A stretch of DNA of 45,634 nucleotides from Chitinophagaceae bacterium (GTDB lineage: Bacteria > Bacteroidota > Bacteroidia > Chitinophagales > Chitinophagaceae): the NCBI GenBank assembly GCA_017853235.1, contig JAFMJX010000001.1, positions 1 to 45,634 of the forward strand, written 5' to 3'. Below the pieces are notes generated by a model. It searched no databases. It saw only the letters and a program-made list of their open reading frames with translations, and was not told where the DNA came from. Within the stretch, counting starts at the first letter, position 1. Each line of letters opens with the position of its first letter. Position numbers and translations under genes: made by a program. Below, one piece after another: positions 8,758 through 17,076 of the stretch.

Positions 8758-9873
8758 TTAACTATTTAACATTAAAGGCATCACCAACATTAATAAATCC
8801 TCATTAGGTGCTTGTTCGGAAGGTTTGATTAAGCCTGCTTTGGTAGGAGTAGACAACTCAATGTAAACATCGTCTGTATCAGCGGCAGAAAGCATTTCAA
8901 TTAAGAATTTAGCGTTAAATGCAATTTGAATGTCTTCTCCTTTGTATTCACAACTCATTCGTTCATTCCCTTCAAAACTAAAGTCAATATCTTGTGCGGC
9001 CATTTGCAATTCGTTGCCCGCAATATTTAATGCAACCTGATTCGTGCTTTTGTTACTAAACACATTTACGCGACGAAGCGCGTTTTGAAAATCATGTTTA
9101 TTCACGGTCAATCGATACGGATTGTCCGCAGGGATCACCACTTTATAATCCGGGAAGCGCGCATCAATCAATCTACAAATTAATTGCGTTGAACCATGAT
9201 CAACAAATAAATGATTGCTGTTAAAGCTTACCGTAATAACATCTTCATTATCTGGCAATGCGTTTTTTAATAAGTTTAATGGTTTTTTAGGAACGATAAA
9301 GGAAGCGTTTTGTGTTGCTTTAGCATCTGTACGTTTATATCTAACTAGGCGGTGCGCATCTGTAGCAACAAACTGAACTCCATCTTTAGAAAGTTCAAAG
9401 AAAACCCCTGTCATAGCAGGTCTTAGGTCATCTCCGCTCACCGCAAATAAAGTTTTATTAATTGCAGTTAACAATCCGGTGCTAGTCATTTTAAATCCAG
9501 TAGTATCGTCTGCGGTAGGTTCTTTAGGAAAATTATCTGGATTTTCTCCCATCACTTTATACTTACCATTATCGCTCGTAATTTCTACTGCATAATTTTT
9601 ATCAATGTTAAAAGTTAATGGCTGGTCTGCAATATTTTTTAAAGAATCAATTAAGATTTTTGCTGGAATACAAACTCGCCCATTGGATTTACTTTCTACA
9701 TCCATTTGAACGCGCATTACAGTTTCTAAATCGGTGGCAATGATGTTTAATTTTTTATCTTCTATTTCGAATAAAAAATCTTCCAAAATAGGCAATACCG
9801 TATTGGTGTTAATCACCCCTGCGATTTGTTGCAAATGTTTTAATAAAGAAGAAGAGGATACTATAAATTTCAT
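8758..9873 (-). CDS. dnaN: DNA polymerase III sliding clamp (beta subunit)
   Basis: Ring-shaped processivity clamp loaded onto primed DNA at the replication fork. The 371 residues match the family length and show three repeated clamp domains (about 1-120, 130-245, 250-371). Markers include the N-terminal MKFIVSSSSLLKHLQQIAGVI, the central FVATDAHRLVRYK and the end LLMLVMPLMLNS (family ends are typically MPMRL-like). It is a single-gene unit: divergent from recX, with its own promoter and a double-hairpin 3' end. dnaA is not next door, unlike in many bacteria, which is common in Bacteroidota. Confidence 0.96.
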   Translation of the reverse strand: MKFIVSSSSLLKHLQQIAGVINTNTVLPILEDFLFEIEDKKLNIIATDLETVMRVQMDVESKSNGRVCIPAKILIDSLKNIADQPLTFNIDKNYAVEITSDNGKYKVMGENPDNFPKEPTADDTTGFKMTSTGLLTAINKTLFAVSGDDLRPAMTGVFFELSKDGVQFVATDAHRLVRYKRTDAKATQNASFIVPKKPLNLLKNALPDNEDVITVSFNSNHLFVDHGSTQLICRLIDARFPDYKVVIPADNPYRLTVNKHDFQNALRRVNVFSNKSTNQVALNIAGNELQMAAQDIDFSFEGNERMSCEYKGEDIQIAFNAKFLIEMLSAADTDDVYIELSTPTKAGLIKPSEQAPNEDLLMLVMPLMLNS

Positions 9874-9909
9874 AACTCCTATGTGTTTTGTTTAACTTTT
9901 TGAACAAGA

Positions 9910-9917
9910 CAAACCTA
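9910..9917 (-). promoter_or_regulatory. -7 promoter box (TAGGTTTG) of dnaN
   Basis: Exact TAnnTTTG match on the minus strand, 36 nt before the dnaN ATG, in the 106-bp divergent spacer shared with recX. I see no equally good box for recX in this spacer. Confidence 0.55.
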
Positions 9918-9979
9918 CTGCAAAATGTTAAGAATAAAAAGCTATTTTAGCAATTCTTATCGACATTCTTTCGACCCTC

Positions 9980-10456
9980 ATGAAAAAAATTAAACTAGGT
10001 AAAGAGCAGGCTATTCAAAGGATACGGCATTTTTGTGCTTATCAAGAAAGGGCCCAACAAGAGGTGCGTGACAGGCTCTATGAACTAGGCATGACAAAAA
10101 GCGAAGTAGAAGAGATTTTATCCGATTTAATCACCGATAATTTTTTAAACGAAGAACGTTTTGCCATCCAATTTACAGGAGGTCACTTTAGAATCAAGCA
10201 ATGGGGAAAGTTAAAGATTCAACACGCCCTACAACAAAAGCGAGTAAGCCCTGTGAATATCAAAAAAGCCCTCAAATCCATTGATGAAAATGAATATGTA
10301 AAAGTCATGGAAACACTTGCCACCAAAAAATGGAATAGCCTCAAAGGCGAAAGGGGTATAAGCAGAATGGCTAAAACCCAATCTTTTTTACATCAACGCG
10401 GTTTTGAGCCGGCTCTTATGCAATCCTTTTTGCAACAATTACATAAGGGTAAATAA
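9980..10456 (+). CDS. recX: RecA regulatory protein RecX
   Basis: Small helical protein that binds RecA filaments and limits their activity. The 158 residues show three tandem three-helix units; the first has the family signature AIQRIRHFCAYQERAQQEVRDRL and the second DNFLNEERFAIQF. Many bacteria have recX next to recA, but here recA lies about 15 kb away on the other strand, so the two are transcribed separately. Start ATG at 9980 is the only sensible start. The nitrilase-family gene follows after 43 nt and may be co-transcribed. Confidence 0.92.
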   Translation: MKKIKLGKEQAIQRIRHFCAYQERAQQEVRDRLYELGMTKSEVEEILSDLITDNFLNEERFAIQFTGGHFRIKQWGKLKIQHALQQKRVSPVNIKKALKSIDENEYVKVMETLATKKWNSLKGERGISRMAKTQSFLHQRGFEPALMQSFLQQLHKGK

Positions 10457-10499
10457 TAAATGAATATTGTATCTTTATTTCAAGCTTAAATAATTCATT

Positions 10500-11300
10500 T
10501 TGTCGTCACTTAAATTTACCATCATACAAACAGCCCTTCATTGGGAGGACAAAGGAGCTAATTTAGATGCACTATCTAAAAAAATTCTTGGTATTGATGA
10601 GCCTACCGAAATTATTGTATTACCCGAAATGTTTACAACCGGTTTTAGCATGAACCCCACCTTGTTTGCCGAAACCATGGATGGGCCTACAATTGATTGG
10701 ATGCGTCGTTTGGCTGCAGTTAAAAAATCAATTATCACAGGATCGTTAATGATGGAAGAAGAGGGTAAATATTATAATCGCTTAATTTGGATGTTACCCA
10801 ATGGCGAATTGGGTTATTATAATAAAAGGCATTTGTTTGCTTTCGCAGGCGAAGACCAACATTATCATGGGGGTCAAAAAAGATTAATTGCAAGCGTGAA
10901 GGGTTGGAAAATTAATTTACAAATATGTTATGATTTACGTTTCCCCGTTTGGGCCCGTCAACAAAGGGATGAAGATAAAGAAAGCGAGTACGATGTTTTA
11001 TTATATGTTGCTAATTGGCCAGAAAAAAGAAATCATGCTTGGAAAACTTTACTTACCGCAAGGGCAATCGAAAACCAATGCTATACTATTGGCGTAAATC
11101 GAGTAGGCTTAGACGGAAATAATATCATGCACAGCGGGGACAGTATGGTGGTGGGGCCCTTGGGAGAAATCTTATATCACTGCGCTTACGAAGAAGATAT
11201 TTTCCATATCACATTACAAAAAGAAGATTTGATAAAAACGCGGGCTCAATTTCCATTTGGGAAAGACGCAGATGATTTCAAAATATTAGATCCTTCTTAA
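10500..11300 (+). CDS. nitrilase-superfamily amidohydrolase (omega-amidase-like)
   Basis: Carbon-nitrogen hydrolase of 266 residues, probably cytoplasmic. The Glu-Lys-Cys triad is visible: Glu43 (VLPEMFTTGFSM), Lys109 (YYNKRHLFAFAGE) and Cys143 (LQICYDLRFPVWAR). The wording around these residues is that of the YafV/Nit2 branch, whose members hydrolyse alpha-ketoglutaramate and alpha-ketosuccinamate (omega-amidase), a repair step for glutamine transamination products. The start is TTG at 10500; an in-frame stop lies two codons upstream and no ATG precedes the conserved first strand. It follows recX by 43 nt. The family is firm, the substrate inferred. Confidence 0.88.
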   Translation: MSSLKFTIIQTALHWEDKGANLDALSKKILGIDEPTEIIVLPEMFTTGFSMNPTLFAETMDGPTIDWMRRLAAVKKSIITGSLMMEEEGKYYNRLIWMLPNGELGYYNKRHLFAFAGEDQHYHGGQKRLIASVKGWKINLQICYDLRFPVWARQQRDEDKESEYDVLLYVANWPEKRNHAWKTLLTARAIENQCYTIGVNRVGLDGNNIMHSGDSMVVGPLGEILYHCAYEEDIFHITLQKEDLIKTRAQFPFGKDADDFKILDPS

Positions 11301-11345
11301 AATTGAATTCATTTTTATACAACGGCTCCTACACTATTTTACAAT

Positions 11346-12428
11346 ATGACACAAACCATTTCAGCACAAGAATTATTTAATGGGGAACGATGGCTTTCCG
11401 AAGTAGCAATAGAAATAAATAATGGGAAAGTGATCAGCATTAAAAAAGATGGATACGATCATAACAACGCATACCCTCTTGTAGTTCCAGCATTAATAGA
11501 CTTACAAATTTATGGCGCCTACGGAAAATTGTTGTCTGAGTTTCCCGAAGCGGCTACCATTCAAAAAATATATGACTATTGTTTGGCGGGCGGGGTTGCT
11601 TATTTTCAACCCACGCTAGCAACACAAAGCATAGACGTAATTTTAAAATGTATTGACGCAGTAAAGTTCTATAAAGACGCTGGTGGTAAGGGTTGTATTG
11701 GATTACACATTGAAGGGCCATGGATTCATCCTGGGAAAAAAGGGGCACACCAATCCAGTCTTATTCACGCTCCCTCCATGGAGGAGGTGCAAAAAATTTT
11801 AGATTATGGTCGGGGCTATATTACTATGATTACTTTAGCTCCTGAAATAGTAGACGAAAAAATAGTTGCATTGATTGCTAATAGCGGAGTGGTCATATCT
11901 GCAGGACACACCGATGCGACTTACGAACAAGCTATGCATGCTTTTGATCATCATATTCCAGTTGCTACACATTTATTTAATGCAATGAGCCCTTTACAAC
12001 ACCGATCTCCTGGTGTTGTGGGTGCTGTCTTTAACCATAAAAGGGTGATGAGTAGTTTGGTGGCAGATGGTTATCATGTAGATTTTAATGTTATAAAAAT
12101 TGCCAAGAAAATAATGGGGGAACGTTTGTTTTGTATTACAGATGCGGTCACCTCAACCGCTTCGGGCCCCTATCAACACGAATTAGTTGGAAATAAATAT
12201 GAAAGTGCGGGGACCTTAAGCGGTTCAGCATTAACACAACTACATTCTATTCATAATTTGGTAAACGAAGTGGGTATTGAATTAGGAGAGGCAGTTAAAA
12301 TGTGTAGTGTATATCCAGCACAAGTGATGCACAAAGAAGGTATAACAGGAAAAATAGAATTAAATAAAAACGCCGACCTGCTTTGTTTGTCGGCGGATCG
12401 GCGTTTACTTAAAATTTTTACTGCTTAA
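11346..12428 (+). CDS. nagA: N-acetylglucosamine-6-phosphate deacetylase
   Basis: Removes acetate from GlcNAc-6-P, giving GlcN-6-P for glycolysis or cell-wall recycling. The 360-residue protein shows the amidohydrolase barrel with the metal and catalytic residues of NagA: Glu123 (GLHIEGPWIHPGKKGAHQ), His188 (ISAGHTDATYEQ), His209 (VATHLFNAMSPLQHR) and Asp266 (CITDAVTST). As in other NagA enzymes the N-terminal strand carries IDLQIYG rather than an HxH motif. It stands alone, without nagB nearby. It ends exactly where the convergent thiL gene ends, so its terminator must lie within coding sequence; two alternative GC-rich hairpins occur at 12368-12406. Confidence 0.94.
   Translation: MTQTISAQELFNGERWLSEVAIEINNGKVISIKKDGYDHNNAYPLVVPALIDLQIYGAYGKLLSEFPEAATIQKIYDYCLAGGVAYFQPTLATQSIDVILKCIDAVKFYKDAGGKGCIGLHIEGPWIHPGKKGAHQSSLIHAPSMEEVQKILDYGRGYITMITLAPEIVDEKIVALIANSGVVISAGHTDATYEQAMHAFDHHIPVATHLFNAMSPLQHRSPGVVGAVFNHKRVMSSLVADGYHVDFNVIKIAKKIMGERLFCITDAVTSTASGPYQHELVGNKYESAGTLSGSALTQLHSIHNLVNEVGIELGEAVKMCSVYPAQVMHKEGITGKIELNKNADLLCLSADRRLLKIFTA
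12368..12406 (+). terminator. alternative GC-rich hairpins inside the 3' end of nagA
   Basis: AAACGCCGA (12368-12376) can pair with TCGGCGTTT (12398-12406), or CGCCGAC (12371-12377) can pair with GTCGGCG (12389-12395). The two stems exclude each other. A T-rich stretch follows. Because nagA and thiL converge with no gap, this may be the nagA terminator embedded in its coding region. Confidence 0.4.
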
Positions 12429-13463
12429 TCATTTTCCAAAAGCATTCCATCCTTGGGCTGTGATATCAAATACATTTTTTCCTTTGGTAATAATTTTTGT
12501 GCCCTCCTCGGGATCACACATATATCCTATCACACTAATTTCTTCTTGAAGTGTTATTTTATCGTAGTCGGCCTGCTTCATGGTAAACAACAATTCGTAG
12601 TCTTCCCCTCCGTTCAACGCGCATACGGTGGGATCAAGGCCAAATTTAAATGCAGCCGCTTTGCTGTCTTCGTGAATAGGAATTTTTTCTTCATAAATTC
12701 TACAACCCAAATTACTTTGTTTACAAAGATGTAACACATCACTACTTAAACCATCACTTACATCCATCATGGCTGTAGGAATAATTTGTTGTTGTTCGAG
12801 TATGTCTATAATATCTTTTCTTGCTTCTGGTTTTAACAATCTTCCTACGATATAATCTTCGTTTTCGAGAGTGGGTTGTACTTGGGGATTTTCTAAAAAT
12901 ATTTTCTTCTCTCTTTCCATTAATGTGAGCCCTAAAAAAGCGCCGCCCAAATCACCTGATACACATATTAAATCGCCACTTTCGGCAGTGCTTCTTTTAA
13001 CAAACTTATCGGGAGCCACTTCTCCAATGGCAGTTACAGAAATAATGAATCCTTTTTGTGAAGTAGAAGTATCTCCTCCTATTAAATCTACACCATATAA
13101 TTCGCAAGCTCGGTTAACCCCTGCGTAAAATTCTTCTAACGCTTCTAAACTAAATCGATTGCTAAATGCAATGCTCATGGTGATGTGTGTAGGTTGCGCA
13201 TTCATCGCAAAAATATCACTCAAATTCACTATCACCGATTTGTATCCTAAATGTTTTAAAGGCGTATACATTAAATCAAAATGTACTCCTTCAACTAATA
13301 GGTCCGTTGTGATGACTGTTTGTTTTCCAAATTGATCTATTACAGCAGCATCATCTCCTATTGATAATATGGTTGATGCATTTTGTATTTCACAATTTTC
13401 GGTGAGATGATTTATCAAACCAAACTCTCCTAATTTTTCAATTTCAGTTCTTTCTGTAGACAT
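12429..13463 (-). CDS. thiL: thiamine-monophosphate kinase
   Basis: Phosphorylates thiamine monophosphate to the active cofactor thiamine pyrophosphate, the last step of thiamine synthesis. The 344 residues match the AIR-synthase-like ThiL family: N-terminal IGDDAAVID, the glycine/aspartate segment TTDLLVEGVHFDLMYTP, VNLSDIFAMNAQPTHITMSIA, DLIGGDTSTS and the C-terminal MDVSDGLSSDVLHLC and LNGGEDYELLF motifs. It lies 8 nt downstream of the inositol-phosphatase-family gene, probably in one transcript. No other thi gene is present in the window. Confidence 0.94.
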   Translation of the reverse strand: MSTERTEIEKLGEFGLINHLTENCEIQNASTILSIGDDAAVIDQFGKQTVITTDLLVEGVHFDLMYTPLKHLGYKSVIVNLSDIFAMNAQPTHITMSIAFSNRFSLEALEEFYAGVNRACELYGVDLIGGDTSTSQKGFIISVTAIGEVAPDKFVKRSTAESGDLICVSGDLGGAFLGLTLMEREKKIFLENPQVQPTLENEDYIVGRLLKPEARKDIIDILEQQQIIPTAMMDVSDGLSSDVLHLCKQSNLGCRIYEEKIPIHEDSKAAAFKFGLDPTVCALNGGEDYELLFTMKQADYDKITLQEEISVIGYMCDPEEGTKIITKGKNVFDITAQGWNAFGK

Positions 13464-13471
13464 AAAAAAGT

Positions 13472-14248
13472 TTAAAGTGATCCTCCATTAATAACGTCTT
13501 GTAAGGAGGTGTGAATTTTTCCGTTAGTCGCTATAATACCCGGCTGGTAAGGGCTGTAGGGGTTACCTTTTAAATCGGTTACCTTTCCTCCAGCTTCTTC
13601 CACTATTAAAAAACCTGCCGCACTATCCCAAGCTTGTAGTTTGTGTTCATAAAATCCATCAAACCTTCCTGCAGCAGTCCAACATAAATCTAACGCTGCG
13701 CTTCCTAAGCGTCGAACCGGAATGGCCTTTCGAATTAATTTTTCAAATATTTGTAAGGGTCCATTTTCGGTATCTAAATATTGGTATGGAAATCCCGTTA
13801 CCAAACAACTGCTTAAAAGATCTGACTTATTACTTACTTGTATTTTTTGATCATTCAATGTGGCACCCTTTCCTCTTTCGGCAATAAACATTTCGTTCAT
13901 AAAAGGATTGTATACCGCGCCTAAGATCATTTTGCCTTCTTGTTCTACACCAATACTGACACAGCAAATGGGTATCCCATTAGCAAAATTTATAGTTCCA
14001 TCAATGGGATCTATAATCCATTTCGTAGAGGAGGCAGTTGGCATTGCACCTGTTTCTTCGCTTAAAATAAAATGATCGGGATGATTGTTTTGTATTACAC
14101 TAAAAATAGCTTTTTCGGATGCATGATCTGCTTCTGTTACCAAATCGTTAAGTGTGGCTTTGCTTGCAATCGTAAAGGTTCCGTTAAAGTATTTTTTTAA
14201 TTCGGTTGCGCCGGCTTGTATTGCTTGTAAAAGTGTACTTTTAATCAT
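13472..14248 (-). CDS. inositol monophosphatase family protein
   Basis: Mg-dependent, Li-sensitive-type phosphatase fold of 258 residues. The metal site is intact: the Glu of SEETG, the WIIDPIDGTINFANG motif (Asp-x-x-Asp-Gly-Thr) and the C-terminal WDSAAGFLIVEEAGGKVTD. Members dephosphorylate inositol-1-phosphate, 3'-phosphoadenosine nucleotides (CysQ) or other sugar phosphates; the sequence is closest in layout to SuhB/IMPase, but the substrate cannot be fixed. It is first in a two-gene unit with thiL. Its -7 box (14253-14260) is only 4 nt from the ATG, so the mRNA may be leaderless. Confidence 0.88.
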   Translation of the reverse strand: MIKSTLLQAIQAGATELKKYFNGTFTIASKATLNDLVTEADHASEKAIFSVIQNNHPDHFILSEETGAMPTASSTKWIIDPIDGTINFANGIPICCVSIGVEQEGKMILGAVYNPFMNEMFIAERGKGATLNDQKIQVSNKSDLLSSCLVTGFPYQYLDTENGPLQIFEKLIRKAIPVRRLGSAALDLCWTAAGRFDGFYEHKLQAWDSAAGFLIVEEAGGKVTDLKGNPYSPYQPGIIATNGKIHTSLQDVINGGSL

Positions 14249-14252
14249 ATTG

Positions 14253-14260
14253 CAAAAGTA
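14253..14260 (-). promoter_or_regulatory. -7 promoter box (TACTTTTG) of the IMPase-thiL unit
   Basis: Exact TAnnTTTG on the minus strand with only CAAT between it and the ATG. If used, transcription would start at or beside the start codon. Confidence 0.5.
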
Positions 14261-14266
14261 GGTTCG

Positions 14267-14293
14267 TTTGCTCGAATAACATTCCTATTTTTG
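14267..14293 (+). promoter_or_regulatory. promoter of the GH3 gene run
   Basis: TTTG at 14267-14270, a 15-nt spacer, then TATTTTTG at 14286-14293 (exact -7 match), 34 nt before the GH3 ATG. It lies in the divergent spacer with the IMPase gene. Confidence 0.5.
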
Positions 14294-14327
14294 CGAATAA
14301 ATGGAAAAAGATAAAACGATTGTGTAG

Positions 14328-15848
14328 ATGCCGATTTTTGAGATTAAATTACCAAAGTCCGTTCATAAAGCGTTAGGTCTTCCCCCAAGAAGCCCTAAGA
14401 GAGCACAGTTGCGCGTATTAAAAAAGTTGATGCGCCGCGCGCGTTACACCGCATTTGGTCAGCAAAATAAATTTGATCAAATTTTACAAAGCAAACATCC
14501 CGCCAAGGTTTTTCAACAATCCGTTCCTGCTTATAATTATAATAAAATTTATAAAGAATGGTGGCACTTAACTTTAAAAGGACAGTCTGATATTTGTTGG
14601 CCGGGAAAAATTAAATTTTTTGCACTCAGTAGTGGTACCAGCGAAGCTGCGAGTAAATATATTCCGGTGACAAACGATTTGTTGCGCGGAAACAAAGTGA
14701 TTATGATTAAACAACTTATTAGCTTGTTTAATTACCAAGATGTTCCATTAGCTTCCATTGGTAAGGGATGGCTTACATTGGGTGGTAGTACCGATTTACA
14801 AAAGGGACCAGGATATTATGCGGGTGACTTAAGTGGCATCACCGCAAAAAAAGCGCCTTTTTGGTTTCAGCCATTTTATAAACCTGGTAAAAAAATTGCC
14901 AAAGAAAGAGATTGGAATAAAAAGTTAAAGGAAATTGTAGAAAAGGCGCCGGAATGGGATATTGGTTTTATTGTTGGGGTTCCGGCCTGGATTCAAATGT
15001 GTATTGAAATGGTAATTGAAAGATATCAATTGAATAACATTCATGAAATTTGGCCCAATCTTACCTTTTTTGTCCATGGTGGCGTAAGCTTTGAGCCCTA
15101 TAAACATGGATTTGAAAAATTATTAGGAAAGCCCTTAGCATATGTAGAAACATATTTGGCTAGCGAAGGTTTTTTAGCATGGCAGGACAAACAAAACGCA
15201 AAGGGAATGCGACTTTCGTACAATCAGCATATCTTTTTTGAATTTGTTCCCTTTGATGAAAAAAATTTTGATGCAAATGGAGATATGGTTGAAAATCCGG
15301 AAGCCTTGTTGATTCACGAGGTGGAAGAAGGGAAAGATTATGCTTTATTAATTAGCACTTGTGCTGGTGCTTGGAGATATTTAATTGGTGATACAGTCAA
15401 GTTTGTTAATAAAGAAAATGCTGAAATTGTAATCACAGGAAGAACCAAACATTTCTTAAGCTTGGTAGGAGAACATTTGAGCGTAGACAACATGAATAAA
15501 GCAATACAATTAGTAAGCGAAGAAATGAACATTTCAATTCCGGAATATGGTGTGGCGGGAGAACCCGTAGGTACTTTTTTTGGACACCATTGGTTTGTTG
15601 CAAGCGAGGAGGTCGTAGATGCAGAAAAGCTTGCGCACGCAATTGATGAAAAATTAAAAGAGTTGAATGACGACTATGCTATTGAAAGAAATAGTGCCTT
15701 AAAAAGTATTCGTGTGACTGTATTAAAAGAAAACACTTTTATGTCCTTTATGGAAAGCAAGGGAAAAGTAGGTGGTCAACATAAATTTCCTAGAGTATTA
15801 AAAGGAAGTGTGTTGGAAGATTGGAAACAATTTATATTAAATCATTAA
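14328..15848 (+). CDS. GH3 family acyl-adenylate-forming protein
   Basis: Member of the GH3 family (506 residues), best known from plants, where it joins amino acids to hormones such as auxin and jasmonate through acyl adenylates. Visible marks are the phosphate-loop-like FALSSGTSEAASKYIPVT, the central LTFFVHGGVSFEPY, the YVETYLASEGFLAW segment, CAGAWRYLIGDTVKF and ITGRTKHFLSLVGEHLS. Bacterial GH3 proteins are common in Bacteroidota but their substrates are unknown. It is first in a run of four plus-strand genes; the LysE-type exporter starts 1 nt after its stop, so the two are almost certainly co-expressed and may make and export an acyl-amino acid, though that is inference. Confidence 0.88.
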   Translation: MPIFEIKLPKSVHKALGLPPRSPKRAQLRVLKKLMRRARYTAFGQQNKFDQILQSKHPAKVFQQSVPAYNYNKIYKEWWHLTLKGQSDICWPGKIKFFALSSGTSEAASKYIPVTNDLLRGNKVIMIKQLISLFNYQDVPLASIGKGWLTLGGSTDLQKGPGYYAGDLSGITAKKAPFWFQPFYKPGKKIAKERDWNKKLKEIVEKAPEWDIGFIVGVPAWIQMCIEMVIERYQLNNIHEIWPNLTFFVHGGVSFEPYKHGFEKLLGKPLAYVETYLASEGFLAWQDKQNAKGMRLSYNQHIFFEFVPFDEKNFDANGDMVENPEALLIHEVEEGKDYALLISTCAGAWRYLIGDTVKFVNKENAEIVITGRTKHFLSLVGEHLSVDNMNKAIQLVSEEMNISIPEYGVAGEPVGTFFGHHWFVASEEVVDAEKLAHAIDEKLKELNDDYAIERNSALKSIRVTVLKENTFMSFMESKGKVGGQHKFPRVLKGSVLEDWKQFILNH

Positions 15849-15849
15849 G

Positions 15850-16494
15850 ATGTTGGCGCCAGTTATAAAGGGGGTTTTGTTAGGATTGATATTAAGCATT
15901 TCGATGGGGCCTGTTATTTTTGCCATCATAAAACAAAGTTTAACAAAGGGAAAAACAGCCGGTTATCTTTTTGTAGCGGGGGTGTCTGCAAGTGATATTA
16001 CCTTATTATTTGTATGTAATGTTTTTGCAAGTTTATTTGTGATGATATTAGACCACAAAGCTTTGGTGGCCTTGTTGGGTGCGGGTTTTTTGTTGCTAAC
16101 GGGTCTTTATACTTTATTCTTTAAAAAAATTACGCTTCCTGTTATTGATGCAGACAACGAACCCACTTATCGAAAAAGAGATTATGTTGGCATGTTGATG
16201 TCGGGGTTTGCAATGAACACGCTAAATCCAAATGTTTTTTTGTTTTGGTTTGCGTGGACCGCTGCCATTGGAAGCATTGCTGCAGATGCTGCCCATCCTA
16301 TACAATACAAACTATTGGTTTTTGTGCCTTGTTTAGTTGTATTGTTGTTGTCTGACTTATTGAAAGTGGCGCTTGCAAGTAGATTGCGCCCAAAACTTAC
16401 CGAGAAAAATTTGGTTTGGATTAACCGCATTTCTGCAATGATCATTTTGATATTTAGTGCCGCGTTGTTTGTTAGTGCACTTCAATATACTTAA
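15850..16494 (+). CDS. LysE family exporter (amino-acid or small-molecule efflux)
   Basis: Inner-membrane efflux protein of 214 residues with about six hydrophobic helices. The N-terminus MLAPVIKGVLLGLILSISMGPVIFAIIKQSL carries the LysE/RhtB-type helix with the GP pair, and a second conserved stretch GFAMNTLNPNVFLFWFAW follows the cytoplasmic loop. The family exports lysine, threonine, homoserine and related compounds; the substrate here is unknown. It starts 1 nt after the GH3 stop codon, so it is probably translated together with GH3. Confidence 0.9.
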   Translation: MLAPVIKGVLLGLILSISMGPVIFAIIKQSLTKGKTAGYLFVAGVSASDITLLFVCNVFASLFVMILDHKALVALLGAGFLLLTGLYTLFFKKITLPVIDADNEPTYRKRDYVGMLMSGFAMNTLNPNVFLFWFAWTAAIGSIAADAAHPIQYKLLVFVPCLVVLLLSDLLKVALASRLRPKLTEKNLVWINRISAMIILIFSAALFVSALQYT

Positions 16495-16512
16495 AAGTTG
16501 TAAATTGCTGTA

Positions 16513-17067
16513 ATGAATAAAAAATTTAGCATCCTATTGTTCTTGTTGTTGGGCTTTGTTTTTATATCAAATGCACAAAACGGGCATCTGGTTTTACTAA
16601 AAGACCGAGGAGTTACCGTGCGTTCTTTTTCAAAAGGAGATTATATCAATTTTCAATTTAGTAGTGGGCAGTGGATCACGGGATACATTGATTGGATTAA
16701 ATCAGATACCATTCAGGTAAATCAATTTGCATTACAAAAGGTAATCAACGGCTTTGGGTTGTTGGGCGAAGACACTTTAAGATTGGGACGACTTCAACTA
16801 CACATTAACGAAATTAAAGCATTCGCGAAAGATCGCGGACACTTTAAAAGCGTGTTTACGAATGGTATCTTTTTGGAAACCGGGGGGCTAATGTATGTTG
16901 GATTGAATTTAATGAACAGCACTCTTAAGGGCGACGCTGTTTTTGGTGAAAATAATATTCCAAAATTAGTGGGGGGGGTGGTCGTATATGGAATAGGAAG
17001 GTTGATTCAAAAATCAAATCCAGATTATCGACCCATAGGAAAACGTTTTAGTGTTGAAATCTTATAA
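16513..17067 (+). CDS. hypothetical exported protein
   Basis: Not recognised. The 184-residue product begins with a clear signal peptide (MNKKFSILLFLLLGFVFISNAQ, cut probably after NAQ or NA). The mature part starts with a beta-rich segment, GDYINFQFSSGQWITGYIDWIKSDTIQVN, whose spacing resembles a small SH3-like or Sm-like barrel, and ends with two hydrophobic stretches (FTNGIFLETGGLMYVGLNLM and a later VGGVVVYGIG) that may be membrane-spanning. It lies 18 nt after the exporter and 9 nt before mtgA, so it probably belongs to the same transcript. A cell-envelope role is inferred only from signal and position. Confidence 0.75.
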   Translation: MNKKFSILLFLLLGFVFISNAQNGHLVLLKDRGVTVRSFSKGDYINFQFSSGQWITGYIDWIKSDTIQVNQFALQKVINGFGLLGEDTLRLGRLQLHINEIKAFAKDRGHFKSVFTNGIFLETGGLMYVGLNLMNSTLKGDAVFGENNIPKLVGGVVVYGIGRLIQKSNPDYRPIGKRFSVEIL

Positions 17068-17076
17068 GCCCGCATT

